Numbered from the stretch's first letter, positions 15,515-23,823 are shown. The stretch is 23,876 nucleotides of DNA from an uncultured Fluviicola sp. (GCF_946478805.1 NZ_CAMLDC010000035.1:1-23876); one strand, 5' to 3'. The notes: a model not told the origin generated them from the letters alone. Numbers and translations: made by a program.

Positions 15515-16741
15515 ATGGTAAAAGACCCGGAATTACTCAAGCAACTTTTGAAAGAGGGCAATATTCTTCCGATGGAAGAGATGCTCGAAATTGCTAAGAA
15601 AAAAGGAAGATTGGTAATTGGGATTCCAAAAGAATTAAGTTTCCAGGAGCGGCGGGTTGCCCTGGTTCCGGAAGCAGTTTCATTTTTAGTGGCAAACGGA
15701 CATGACGTGCGTGTAGAAAGAGGTGCGGGCGAATCCAGTAAATTCAGCGACCGTGAATACTCTGAAGCCGGAGCGGAACTTTGTCCGTCAAATAAAGAGA
15801 TTTTTGAGTGCGACATTATCCTGAAAGTCACACCGGCTTCTGAAGAGGAAGTGGATTTGATGAAAGGAAATCAGACCCTGATCTCGGCATTGCAATTAAG
15901 CATTCAGCCGAAAAGCATTCTCCAGAAACTGATCGAAAAGAAAGTTACGGCTATTGCCTGGGATTATATTCGCGATGAGCAGGGAGTGTTTCCGGTGGTA
16001 CGAACCATGGGAGAAATTGCAGGTACCACTTCCATTTTGATTGCCGGGGAATTATTGTCTTCATTCAACGAAGGAAAAGGGATCATGTTGGGTGGAATCG
16101 CTGGAGTTCAGCCCACGGAGGTTGTGGTGTTGGGAGCAGGAACAGTTGGTGAATTTGCTACGCGTGCTGCGCTCGGATTGGGAGCTTCTGTCAAAGTGTT
16201 CGACAATAGTTTATCGCGTTTACGTCGTTTACAGAACGATTTGGGTTCACGCATCTTTACTTCCGTCTTACAACCGAAAGTACTTGCAAAATCAATCATG
16301 CGTGCCGATGTGGTAATTGGTGCTATCCGTTCCCCTTTGGGGCGAACTCCTTGTGTGGTCTCCGAAGAAATGGTGGAGAATATGAAAGAAGGTTCTGTCA
16401 TTGTGGACGTGAGTATCGACCAGGGTGGATGTTTTGAAACCTCACGCGTTACGAATCACAATAACCCGACCTTTGTTAAACACGGAGTGGTTCATTACTG
16501 TGTTCCGAATATTGCATCGCGTGTTCCGAGAACAGCTTCTTTCGCTTTGTCGAACATCTTTTCACCGATCCTCATGGATATGGGAGAATCAGGAGGATGT
16601 TTGGACCTGATCCGCAATGAACCCGGATTCCGTTCGGGAGTATATATCTACCGGGGAATTTTGGTAAGCGAAGTCCTGGGCCGTGTTTTCGACCTGAAAT
16701 ACAAGGATATTGATCTGTTAATGATGGGCTTGAAGGGGTAA
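15515..16741 (+). CDS. ald: Alanine dehydrogenase / PNT family, with His-to-Gln change at the catalytic His site
   Basis: 408 residues, with about 30 extra N-terminal residues compared with classical enzymes. The family is clear from G36-I-P-K-E-L-S-F-Q-E-R-R47-V-A-L-V-P, I-L-K104-V-T-P, the Rossmann G207-A-G-T-V-G212 with D230 closing the NAD site, and V-S-I-D302-Q-G-G. These match R15, K75 and D270 of the Mycobacterium enzyme by eye. At the place of its catalytic H96 (L-F-T-Y-L-H-L-A), this protein has L-I-S-A-L-Q127-L-S. Classical alanine dehydrogenase interconverts alanine and pyruvate plus ammonia with NAD. With Gln at that site the reaction may differ, so the name is by family only. It follows tsaE on the same strand after 261 bp with hairpins. 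Confidence 0.85.
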   Translation: MVKDPELLKQLLKEGNILPMEEMLEIAKKKGRLVIGIPKELSFQERRVALVPEAVSFLVANGHDVRVERGAGESSKFSDREYSEAGAELCPSNKEIFECDIILKVTPASEEEVDLMKGNQTLISALQLSIQPKSILQKLIEKKVTAIAWDYIRDEQGVFPVVRTMGEIAGTTSILIAGELLSSFNEGKGIMLGGIAGVQPTEVVVLGAGTVGEFATRAALGLGASVKVFDNSLSRLRRLQNDLGSRIFTSVLQPKVLAKSIMRADVVIGAIRSPLGRTPCVVSEEMVENMKEGSVIVDVSIDQGGCFETSRVTNHNNPTFVKHGVVHYCVPNIASRVPRTASFALSNIFSPILMDMGESGGCLDLIRNEPGFRSGVYIYRGILVSEVLGRVFDLKYKDIDLLMMGLKG

Positions 16742-16744
16742 TTC

Positions 16745-16758
16745 AATTATCAATTATG
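16745..16758 (+). repeat. Two heptads AATTATC / AATTATG after alanine dehydrogenase
   Basis: Starting three bases after the stop codon, AATTATC and AATTATG lie in tandem, followed by looser 7-bp spaced relatives. Reverse-complement relatives (TTGATAA, TTCATTA, TTGATAA, TTACTCA) fill about 16791-16824. The spacer has the same plan as the others listed here. Confidence 0.5.
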
Positions 16759-16766
16759 AATGTAAA

Positions 16767-16799
16767 AATTATCAAGAAAATTTAAAACTCTTGATAATT
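16767..16799. terminator. Perfect 11-bp inverted repeat between convergent genes
   Basis: AATTATCAAGA (16767-16777) and TCTTGATAATT (16789-16799) are perfectly complementary with an 11-base A/T loop. It lies between the converging ends of alanine dehydrogenase and the outer-membrane protein gene, so it is probably a bidirectional terminator. Confidence 0.6.
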
Positions 16800-16827
16800 C
16801 ATTATTAGTTCATTGATAATTACTCAT

Positions 16828-17526
16828 CTATCCTCCGCGTTTATTGCCTTTGAACTTCACTTTTTTGCTTGTCCATTTGTAGCGTTTTTTGTCGAAGTTT
16901 TCTCTTCCACGGCTACCCGAATTGAATTTGTAAACAAAACCGGCTTGATGTTGCAGGTAATTTCCACCTGACAAGGCACCACCTGTAAATGCAAATTTAC
17001 CGGATGTCTGTAACTGGAATCCCAATCCACGGAAGAAGAATAAGTTCACCCCGATACCAAAGTTACCGGTAAGGCTACTGACGCCGGGCATCATGGTGCG
17101 TTGTGTCATTCCTATTCCCAACGATACAAACGGATCCACCCAACGTGGAGTGATCAGTGGATAAAAGCTGTATTTGCAATTCAAATCCAGGGCTAAAAAG
17201 ACACCTGAGCGATTAATAGAATCGTTGATTAATTTCCCTGCTTTGTAGGTAACATATGCTCCTGAAAATTCTGCACTCAATCCGTACTTGAAGTACTTGT
17301 CAACCATGATCCGGGTTGGAAAATACTCGTAATTCCAGGATTGCGCTACATCAAAAGGTTGACATAACCCACGACCGTCATCTTCAACCGCTGTCCAACT
17401 GATGCCGATCATCCAGGAATACGGTTTACGATTTGCCAAAACAGAAGGTTGAGCATCAACGGTATTCGTGATAAACAGGAGTATAAGAAGTAAGACAGTG
17501 TGCAGTAAAGTCTTTTGTACAGGCAT
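16828..17526 (-). CDS. Outer-membrane beta-barrel protein (OmpA-type barrel without OmpA domain)
   Basis: 232 residues from ATG 17526, with a signal peptide (1-25, ending V-D-A-Q). The mature part resembles the N-terminal barrel of Bacteroidota OmpA-family proteins: W-V-D-P-F-V-S-L-G-I-G-M, then G-N-F-G-I-G-V-N-L-F-F-F-R-G-L-G-F-Q-L-Q-T-S-G-K-F-A-F, and the last strand Y-L-Q-H-Q-A-G-F-V-Y-K-F. In the usual proteins a calcium-binding linker and a peptidoglycan-binding OmpA domain follow. Here there is only a strongly basic tail (K-K-R-Y-K-W-T-S-K-K-V-K-F-K-G-N-K-R-G-G). Whether that tail is natural or reflects domain loss cannot be told. It may be involved in envelope architecture. It is convergent with alanine dehydrogenase and divergent from the kinase at 17625. 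Confidence 0.8.
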   Translation of the reverse strand: MPVQKTLLHTVLLLILLFITNTVDAQPSVLANRKPYSWMIGISWTAVEDDGRGLCQPFDVAQSWNYEYFPTRIMVDKYFKYGLSAEFSGAYVTYKAGKLINDSINRSGVFLALDLNCKYSFYPLITPRWVDPFVSLGIGMTQRTMMPGVSSLTGNFGIGVNLFFFRGLGFQLQTSGKFAFTGGALSGGNYLQHQAGFVYKFNSGSRGRENFDKKRYKWTSKKVKFKGNKRGG

Positions 17527-17549
17527 GAATCGAGTCTATTAATTTGCGT

Positions 17550-17557
17550 CAAATGTA
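17550..17557 (-). promoter_or_regulatory. -7 box of the outer-membrane barrel gene
   Basis: The minus strand reads TACATTTG, an exact TAnnTTTG, 23 bp before the ATG at 17526. No clear -33 TTTG was found at the usual distance. Confidence 0.45.
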
Positions 17558-17624
17558 TATAGCTTATCCGAATATCCAGCATTTTTTTTGAAAAATGTTG
17601 GTATATTAGCCGAAACTGAAACGT

Positions 17625-18842
17625 GTGATAAGCAACAAATTAGGACTGAAATGGCCTGAGACAACCCATGAATGGGAAAAGAACTTAGTTCGAAAGGTTA
17701 ATTTTCTCAGTCTGATCGGATCATTCAATGTAGTTGCTTCATTAATAGTCTTTAACAGCATCGGTTTCAACTTCCTGAATCTTCATTTCTTTGTGGTTTT
17801 GGGTCTCGCCGCAACAATTCTGACATTGAATTATCGGGGTAAATTTATCCTGGCGTCCTACCTCTTCTTTGCAATCGGAATTTATTTGTTGGGGGTAGCC
17901 ACCATAACCATGCAGTTGGAGAGTAATGTCCTTATGTACTTCTTTCCGTTGACGCTTTCTATTGTTCAGATTTATGGAAGGAAAGAATTGTTCGGGCATC
18001 TCGTTGCCTGGTGCATTCTTTATTTTCTGACGATCAGTTTCCTGCTGATTTTGGGACCGTATTATTATCCCATCAAAATCGGTCCGGCTCAGATGGGGAA
18101 CTTGAAGATCTTTAACGGACTCTTTGCTTTTTTCTGCGGATTGATGCAAATAACGGTTATAACGTGGATGAATATCCGGCAAGAAGAGGATATCAGGAAT
18201 GCGGTGGAAGAAAAACGATTGTTATTGGCAGAGCTTTATCATCGGGTGAAGAACAACCTGAATATTGTGACGAGCTTGATCAACATCAAAAAAAATAATT
18301 CGAATTTGCCGGAAGTAATTGATGCTTTGGAGGATTGCAGGGGACGGGTTTATTCCATGGCTCTTGTCCATCAGCAAATGTATTCAGGGTCGAAAGTGGG
18401 AAACCTGAACATGATGGATTACCTGGTGGAACTCATTCGCAATGTGGAACACGCTTTTGGCGGAGACGCAGACGTGGTCTTACAAGTGGATTCAGATGAG
18501 TTGATCTTACCTATTTCGAAAGCAGTGCCGATCGGTTTGATCATGAACGAGTTGATCACGAATTCATACAAACACGCTATGACCCCGGACAGAAAACTGG
18601 TTGTTACGATTCACGTTTCCCAAGTCGGAAGTTCTTTGCAGATAGAAGTCACCGACAATGGGCCGGGAATCAAAGCGGATAGAGAAAATAATCACCTTAC
18701 ATTGGGCTTCGAACTTATCCGGTCTTTATGTGAACAAATTGATGCCAGTTTCGTTATCGGAAAAAATGCGGACGGAAGTTCTGGATCGACCATTCAAATT
18801 AAGATTGTTGATTATTCGGTAAATGCGCAGTTGGCAGGGTAG
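17625..18842 (+). CDS. Membrane sensor histidine kinase, HisKA_2 type (orphan)
   Basis: 405 residues starting with GTG at 17625. About six membrane helices fill residues 28-182. Then comes the HisKA_2 dimerisation helix with the phospho-acceptor H206 in E-L-Y-H-R-V-K-N-N-L-N-I-V. The HATPase domain has an N-box (M307-N-E-L-I-T-N313-S-Y-K-H) and a G1 box (D344-N-G-P-G348-I), with a G-S-S-G-S-T segment near the end. HisKA_2 kinases usually phosphorylate stand-alone or LytTR regulators. No regulator is adjacent, so this is an orphan. No extracellular sensor domain is visible, so the input is probably through the membrane helices. It is convergent with the next gene, with only 2 bp between the stop codons. 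Confidence 0.9.
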   Translation: MISNKLGLKWPETTHEWEKNLVRKVNFLSLIGSFNVVASLIVFNSIGFNFLNLHFFVVLGLAATILTLNYRGKFILASYLFFAIGIYLLGVATITMQLESNVLMYFFPLTLSIVQIYGRKELFGHLVAWCILYFLTISFLLILGPYYYPIKIGPAQMGNLKIFNGLFAFFCGLMQITVITWMNIRQEEDIRNAVEEKRLLLAELYHRVKNNLNIVTSLINIKKNNSNLPEVIDALEDCRGRVYSMALVHQQMYSGSKVGNLNMMDYLVELIRNVEHAFGGDADVVLQVDSDELILPISKAVPIGLIMNELITNSYKHAMTPDRKLVVTIHVSQVGSSLQIEVTDNGPGIKADRENNHLTLGFELIRSLCEQIDASFVIGKNADGSSGSTIQIKIVDYSVNAQLAG

Positions 18843-18844
18843 AA

Positions 18845-19585
18845 TTACGAAAGTAGTTTGTAAAATACATCATTACCTAGTCTGGTTAACTTCCAATCCT
18901 TGTCAAGCAAGTCTAATTCTATAAATGAATTTCCTATTTCAGGATTCAAATCGGATTTTTGAAATAAAGTTTTAGAGTTGGCGTGTTTGAAAAAAGCTTC
19001 TTTTAACGGTTTGTTTGTCTCAAAGTAAGCTAGTATCGTTTTGGTTCTTGGGTCATTAGAAGGAACGGGACCACTGCCGCTTGTAGTTTTAACTCCTTTC
19101 ATTCGTTCTTGTAAATCAGCATTAGATTCTTCAAGTTTCTGAAGTTTCTCTCTCATTTCAACAGCTTGATCTATATTTTCGTTGTTTGTTTTTGCAAACT
19201 CATTTATTAAATCAATCCTTTCTTGTGAAATTTCAATTTCGGCTTCAATTTTTAAGACTTCAATTTCAATGTGTTTTTGAAGTCTGAAATCCACGCCCCA
19301 CTTTGATATAGAAAGAAAAAATCCTTCTAACCAATCTAGTGCTAAATAATAAAAGGTTACTCCAATTAGTGGTATAAATGGATCCCAGTAAGATAAGTAA
19401 TCGGTGTAAGTCGATAATTTTAATTCTACAGATTTACCTGATAAAATGACGAAAAATAGAAATCTCCAATTCCAAACACACCAAGTAATAATATATGAAA
19501 AGATCAGCTTGTTACCAAGTCTTAGTTTGATATTTGATTTTAAATCTTTTAGAAATGAATCTGGTTCTTGTTTCGTCTCTTCCAT
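18845..19585 (-). CDS. Membrane protein with coiled coil and C-terminal helical domain, unknown function
   Basis: 246 residues from ATG 19585. Two hydrophobic helices lie at about 27-48 (S-Y-I-I-T-W-C-V-W-N-W-R-F-L-F-F) and 69-91. A long charged coiled coil follows at about 103-163, rich in E, I, K and Q. A G-S-G-P-V-P linker then leads to a small C-terminal domain (180-246) that reads like a winged-helix or other compact helical domain (K-L-T-R-L-G-N-D-V-F-Y-K-L-L). I do not recognise a named family, although similar two-helix W-N-W proteins occur sporadically in many bacteria. The gene is AT-rich (21 G/C in 19381-19440) compared with the kinase beside it (28 in 18541-18600). This and its position between two chromosomal genes suggest later acquisition. 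Confidence 0.72.
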   Translation of the reverse strand: MEETKQEPDSFLKDLKSNIKLRLGNKLIFSYIITWCVWNWRFLFFVILSGKSVELKLSTYTDYLSYWDPFIPLIGVTFYYLALDWLEGFFLSISKWGVDFRLQKHIEIEVLKIEAEIEISQERIDLINEFAKTNNENIDQAVEMREKLQKLEESNADLQERMKGVKTTSGSGPVPSNDPRTKTILAYFETNKPLKEAFFKHANSKTLFQKSDLNPEIGNSFIELDLLDKDWKLTRLGNDVFYKLLS

Positions 19586-19678
19586 GTCAATAGTAGTTGG
19601 TTTTATTAATTTAAACTATATGAAAATTAATACATTTTTTCGATTAGTATTTCTCTAGCTAACAAACAAAGATTCCAA

Positions 19679-19706
19679 TTCGGTATTCGGCATTCGTAAT
19701 TGGGCA
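19679..19706 (-). repeat. Degenerate 7-bp array at the helicase stop codon
   Basis: TTCGGTA, TTCGGCA, TTCGTAA and TTGGGCA follow each other with no gap and end at the TAA of the helicase gene (19709-19707, minus). TTCGTAA is the exact reverse complement of TTACGAA, the unit of the array at 23738. Confidence 0.75.
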
Positions 19707-21485
19707 TTAACTTTCGAATTCCCACGCACTCCGATAGACACCATTTTGTTCAATTTCATGGATCAGTTCCGAGTAAAAGGAATCACCTCCAAGTGTTGCG
19801 CTGTCACCAATCAGGTAACAGGCTCTTTTTGCCCTGGAAATCGCTACGTTCGTTCTGCGGTAATCACTCAAAAATCCGATTGTTCCCTCCGGATTGGAAC
19901 GGGTGAAACTGACCACGATATGTTCTTCCTCCTGACCTTGAATAGCATCAATCGTAGAAACTTTCCACGTTGCTCCTAATTCTTTCTGTAAACGCGCAAT
20001 TTGAGCAGAGTAGGGAGCAATAATGGTGGTGTTTCCCGGTTTCAGTGATTCGGATTCGATCAGTTTTTTAACGATTTGAATCTCATCCCAATTCTCAAAG
20101 CTTCCGGTTGTTTCATTTTCGGTTTCCCCATTCCCGAACCCTGCCATGTCGATAAATTGGATCTGACCGGCCGGAATTCCTGTGGCAGTTTGCAATTGAC
20201 CCTGGTAGAAATAAGGGTTGATTACCGAAACAATCTCCGGCGACATGCGGTATTGTTCGTTTAGCAGGATTGGTTTTTGCAATTCACTCACCGTTTCCAA
20301 TAAACTTTTATTCAAACCCAGTTGAACGGCTTTATTGCTTAATACAACGGGAGGCAATTGTTGAGGATCGCCGCATAAAACCAGCTTATTTCCAAAAGTG
20401 GCAACGAGCCAGGTCAGTGGAGCAAGTGATTGACCTGCTTCATCCATAATGACCACATCAACTGATTGATTTTTCGATAAAGCATTGAACAATCCCACAG
20501 GTGTTCCTGCAATCACGGAGCTGGTGTCAATCAATTGTTGTTCCGAATCATGCGCCAGTTTGCGGATCTCCTTTTGCAATTCGCGTAGTTCTTTTCGCGC
20601 AAGTCTTCGTTCATCGGCAGCTTCCTTGGTGTAGTTGCGAATGGTCCGGTTGGCAACCTGTTCGACCTTCTGGATTTGCTTTTTCAGAGCCTGGCCGTAT
20701 TGGGCAGCTTTTCCCGAGTCCAGGTAAGCATCAATGGTGAAAGGCATGATTTCCGCAGCAACTTTTTCGTTGTTCCCGACGCGCAACAAAGAAATTTTCG
20801 ATTGGATGAGTTTCTTGCAGAGATTGTCCACCGCCGTATTGCTTGGCGCTGTAATGAGGACTTTCTTTCCGCGAGTGACCAATTCTTCTATGGCAATGGC
20901 AAGAGTATGCGTTTTTCCAGTTCCGGGCGGGCCTTGGATCACGGTTGTCAATTCGGTACTTAGAATTGCTCCAACGGCCTCCTGTTGCGAATCATTGAGT
21001 GTATCATGCTGGAACGGATGAGTTTCCTTTTCTTTCTGAAAGTCGTTTTCAATAGCTTGCAGTGATTGTTGTTCCTTTAGAAAACGCAATCCCAATTGCA
21101 TGCACTCCAAGGTTCTGTCATCCGGTGTGAAATCAACCCGCACGGTATTTTCCTTCGTATTCCCTTCGATTTCCTCTTTGCAGAAAAGGAGTAGGGAATA
21201 GGCATTGATTTCCGCGATCCGGGCTTTGTAGGCATTACTCTCGATGTAAAGTAAAACTGTTGCGCCTCTTCTGAAAAAGGTGTTATTGATTACAAAAGAG
21301 GTTTCCAGCTGATAAAAATCACCGTCAATTCCACTTCGGATCTCTGCAATTTCACAGGGAAATAAACTCAGTCCCTGCTTACGCAACTCATTGGGAGAAA
21401 TTTTTAAATTCTCTGCCGCCAATTGATGAGAATAGGAAATCTCTTCCTTGACCGCTTGTTCCAAATGAGGATGTATCGATTGCAT
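19707..21485 (-). CDS. SF1 helicase, UPF1/IGHMBP2 (SMUBP2)-like
   Basis: 592 residues from ATG 21485. The N-terminal part (about 1-130) contains an OB-like beta-rich region. Helicase motifs in order: Q-motif L163-N-D-S-Q-Q-E-A-V; Walker A G185-P-P-G-T-G-K-T192; motif Ia A-P-S-N-T-A-V-D-N-L (213-222); Walker B M347-D-E-A-G-Q352; motif III G372-D-P-Q-Q-L-P-P379; motif IV-like N409-E-Q-Y-R-M-S-P-E; motif V-type T-I-D-A-I-Q-G-Q-E; and R-R-T-N-V-A-I-S-R-A-K (VI). A long coiled-coil insertion lies between motifs Ia and II, as in UPF1-like enzymes. These proteins translocate on single-stranded nucleic acid; the cellular role in bacteria is unclear. A promoter with a good -33/-7 pair precedes it. Confidence 0.93.
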   Translation of the reverse strand: MQSIHPHLEQAVKEEISYSHQLAAENLKISPNELRKQGLSLFPCEIAEIRSGIDGDFYQLETSFVINNTFFRRGATVLLYIESNAYKARIAEINAYSLLLFCKEEIEGNTKENTVRVDFTPDDRTLECMQLGLRFLKEQQSLQAIENDFQKEKETHPFQHDTLNDSQQEAVGAILSTELTTVIQGPPGTGKTHTLAIAIEELVTRGKKVLITAPSNTAVDNLCKKLIQSKISLLRVGNNEKVAAEIMPFTIDAYLDSGKAAQYGQALKKQIQKVEQVANRTIRNYTKEAADERRLARKELRELQKEIRKLAHDSEQQLIDTSSVIAGTPVGLFNALSKNQSVDVVIMDEAGQSLAPLTWLVATFGNKLVLCGDPQQLPPVVLSNKAVQLGLNKSLLETVSELQKPILLNEQYRMSPEIVSVINPYFYQGQLQTATGIPAGQIQFIDMAGFGNGETENETTGSFENWDEIQIVKKLIESESLKPGNTTIIAPYSAQIARLQKELGATWKVSTIDAIQGQEEEHIVVSFTRSNPEGTIGFLSDYRRTNVAISRAKRACYLIGDSATLGGDSFYSELIHEIEQNGVYRSAWEFES

Positions 21486-21502
21486 GATTCTTTTTTAGTC
21501 TG

Positions 21503-21535
21503 CGAAGATAAGGTTATTCAACTTTTTACCGCAAA
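21503..21535 (-). promoter_or_regulatory. Promoter of the helicase gene
   Basis: On the minus strand TTTG (21535-21532), a 21-bp spacer and TATCTTCG (21510-21503) approximate the Bacteroidota consensus, 17 bp before the ATG at 21485. The -33 box lies inside the left arm of the inverted repeat at 21524-21663, so the repeat may supply part of the promoter. Confidence 0.55.
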
Positions 21536-21663
21536 GAGTGAACGCTTACGCCAACCTTGCTATACCGAAGCGGCTTTGCGAAGGTTAAGAGCTTTAGCGT
21601 ATGAGCAAAGAACGCAAAGGATAAGAAACAGATCTTAGCGTCCTCTGCGTCTTTGCGGTAAAA
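21524..21663. repeat. 140-bp intergenic inverted-repeat element with GCAAAGA arms
   Basis: The perfect 14-bp arms TTTTACCGCAAAGA (21524-21537) and TCTTTGCGGTAAAA (21650-21663) enclose further imperfect complementarity (AACGCTTACG near the left, CTTAGCGTCC near the right) and an inner AACCTT...AAGGTT pair. It fills the spacer between natB and the helicase and ends at the natB stop codon. I recall similar CTTTGCG-rich sequences between genes in other Bacteroidota, so it is probably a dispersed element. Confidence 0.7.
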
Positions 21664-22854
21664 CTAGGAAATCACATTATTCTCGTTTTCGAATTTACGG
21701 TATGAAAGCATGATGGCGATCACGGCCAATAAAACCATGACACCGAAAGCCATTGCGACCAAGTGCCATTCCAAGGTGCCGGCGATCAGTTCTTTCGTTG
21801 CCAGAACAATATTCACAACCGGGATCAGGGCGGTCACTTCATTCAATTCCACTCCCGGGAAAAATCCAACCATTGCAGGTAAGATGATCAACAGGTTGAG
21901 CGGAGAAATGATACTTTGTGCCTCTTTGAAGCTTTTCGCCCGGACTGCAATCGGGATCATAATACCGGCGAAGAAGATGATCAACGGACACAACAAAGCG
22001 TAAAGCATGATAATGAATGTCGGAGAAAGAATATCCTTGATTGCCTGAAGTACAACCGGATCCTTTACCAGGTTCAATACTTCGATGGACAGGTAGATTC
22101 CCAATAAATTGAATGTTGCTGCCAACAAACCGGAAAGGACCACTACACCCATTTTCCCGAAAAGAATTTTCCATCGCGGAACAGGAGTGGTCAATAAGGT
22201 TTCAATAGTTGAACGTTCCTTTTCTCCAGTAAACAGGTCGATAGCCGGAAACATACATCCCATAAACCCGAAAGCAATGAAGAGGTACGGAAGAAATCCT
22301 CCAGCCAGTTTTCCAATCATTTCCTTGCTCGAAGCCACGTTGGAATATGCCAGGATAAACGGGGTCACTTTTGCTTCGTCAATTTTCAATTCTGCATAAC
22401 GTTGCTTCTTCCAGTTTTCCTGGATATAAGACAAATAGGTATCTGCGCGTTCCTTCATTCCCAGATCGGTTCCATCGTGGAAGACGGTAACGGAAATCGG
22501 CTGCATCGCTTTCTTCAATTGTTCGGCATTGTCCGGAACATAAATTCCGACCTGGATAGAATCCGAACGAATCGCTTTAATCAGGGAAATCGTATCGGTG
22601 AACGGAATAAATTGTCTTTTGCCAAGTGCTTCGGGAACTTTCAGCAGATCTTCTTCCAAACTTCCAACCTGGTTGCTCACCAAACCGATCTTCACTTGCT
22701 TCTCTGCGGCTTCTTTTTGGAAACTTTCCGAGACAGACATGAATACGCTCATGATCAATGGAAATACCAATGTCGGGATAACAATCATCATCATGACTGT
22801 TCGGCGATCGCGTAAAGTATCGCGCAATTCTTTTTTAAATACGGTAAAGATCAT
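21664..22854 (-). CDS. natB: ABC-2 type permease, NatB-like
   Basis: 396 residues from ATG 22854. The N-terminus (F-K-K-E-L-R-D-T-L-R-D-R-R-T) and first membrane helix (about 20-42) are those of NatB/ABC-2 permeases. A large extracytoplasmic region (about 43-175) follows, then five or six helices; the loop with L-F-T-G-E-K-E-R-S-T-I-E-T-L-L-T-T-P-V (about 211-229) is the typical permease signature near the nucleotide-binding contact. In Bacillus, NatA/NatB exports sodium; many relatives export other compounds, so the substrate is uncertain. The start overlaps the stop of natA by 4 bp (ATGA), so the two are translationally coupled. Confidence 0.88.
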   Translation of the reverse strand: MIFTVFKKELRDTLRDRRTVMMMIVIPTLVFPLIMSVFMSVSESFQKEAAEKQVKIGLVSNQVGSLEEDLLKVPEALGKRQFIPFTDTISLIKAIRSDSIQVGIYVPDNAEQLKKAMQPISVTVFHDGTDLGMKERADTYLSYIQENWKKQRYAELKIDEAKVTPFILAYSNVASSKEMIGKLAGGFLPYLFIAFGFMGCMFPAIDLFTGEKERSTIETLLTTPVPRWKILFGKMGVVVLSGLLAATFNLLGIYLSIEVLNLVKDPVVLQAIKDILSPTFIIMLYALLCPLIIFFAGIMIPIAVRAKSFKEAQSIISPLNLLIILPAMVGFFPGVELNEVTALIPVVNIVLATKELIAGTLEWHLVAMAFGVMVLLAVIAIMLSYRKFENENNVIS

Positions 22855-23627
22855 GCGTTCTCAGTTTTTTGATCGTTAACAATTCGGATAAATTCGGCGG
22901 TAAGATTAGGAGCTTGTTGTTGGGAACGGAATGCTTCCATGGTATTATTAAACAGGACTTTCCCTTTGTGAATGATGGTGATATCGTCGCACAGCAAATC
23001 CACTTCTCCCATGATGTGACTGGAGAAAATAACGGTCTTTCCCTGATTTTTACAATCGCGGATCAATTGAATGATATTTTCTGCAGTGATGACATCCAAT
23101 CCACTTGTCGGTTCGTCAAAAATGACGACTTGTGGATCGTGGATCATGGTTCTGCAAATAGAGACTTTTTGTTTCATTCCCGTGCTTAGTTTCCCGATGC
23201 GTTTATTCTGGAAATCGTGCATGTCGAGTAAATCGTACAGTTTTTTCTTGCGCATTTCAATGTCATTCTTTGAAACTCCGTACAGTTCACCGAAATAAGT
23301 GATGAGTTCATTAGGGGTCAACCGTGCATACAATCCGGCGGAACCGGTGAGGAAACCGATGTGTTTACGTGCTTCCTGCGGATCTTTCACCGCATCGATG
23401 TTGTCAATGACGATGCTTCCTGCCGTAGGTTTGAAAATGGTCGACAGCATGCGAAGCGTGGTCGTTTTTCCGGCTCCGTTCGGGCCAAGCAAGGCATGGA
23501 CTCTTCCCGGAAGACATTCGAAGCTGATATCGTCAACGGCAAGAACCGAATTTTGGGTGGTTCCCAATTCTTTCTTTTGCTGCCGATTTAAAGTAAACGA
23601 CTTACTGAGATGCGAAATTTGAATCAT
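22851..23627 (-). CDS. natA: ABC transporter ATP-binding protein, NatA-like
   Basis: 258 residues from ATG 23627. All expected sites are present: Walker A G48-P-N-G-A-G-K-T55, signature L147-S-T-G-M-K-Q153, Walker B V-I-F-D171-E172-P-T-S-G-L-D, and H-loop H204. The segment after I-G-F-L is T-G-S-A-G-L-Y, with no Gln at the usual Q-loop position, as in NatA-type proteins. It forms an exporter with the permease downstream. Upstream the spacer carries 7-bp tandem arrays, and TAATTTAG on the minus strand about 25 bp before the ATG could be a weak -7 box. Confidence 0.9.
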   Translation of the reverse strand: MIQISHLSKSFTLNRQQKKELGTTQNSVLAVDDISFECLPGRVHALLGPNGAGKTTTLRMLSTIFKPTAGSIVIDNIDAVKDPQEARKHIGFLTGSAGLYARLTPNELITYFGELYGVSKNDIEMRKKKLYDLLDMHDFQNKRIGKLSTGMKQKVSICRTMIHDPQVVIFDEPTSGLDVITAENIIQLIRDCKNQGKTVIFSSHIMGEVDLLCDDITIIHKGKVLFNNTMEAFRSQQQAPNLTAEFIRIVNDQKTENA

Positions 23628-23737
23628 AGTCCTGTATTATTTCACTAAATTAATAAGTTGTTCTCATGAATGCCAGTAAATACGGGTTGAAAGTGACTTT
23701 TTAGGATGAAAGGCTTTAAATAATTACGAATGCCGGG

Positions 23738-23786
23738 TTACGAATTACGAATTACGAATTACGAATTACGAATTACGAATTACGAA
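23738..23786 (+). repeat. Seven tandem copies of TTACGAA
   Basis: Seven perfect 7-bp units fill 23738-23786; a diverged single copy (AATTACGAA) lies at 23722. There is no spacer sequence between units, so this is not a CRISPR. It is about 110 bp upstream of natA. Confidence 0.92.
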
Positions 23787-23823
23787 TGATTGAATTTTAA
23801 ACTTCGATCCTTAAAGATTTTTT

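Noticed and set aside
17625..18842. PorY, the kinase partner of PorX.
   Set aside because: PorY is a classical periplasmic-sensor HisKA kinase. This protein has several membrane helices, no periplasmic domain and a HisKA_2 motif.
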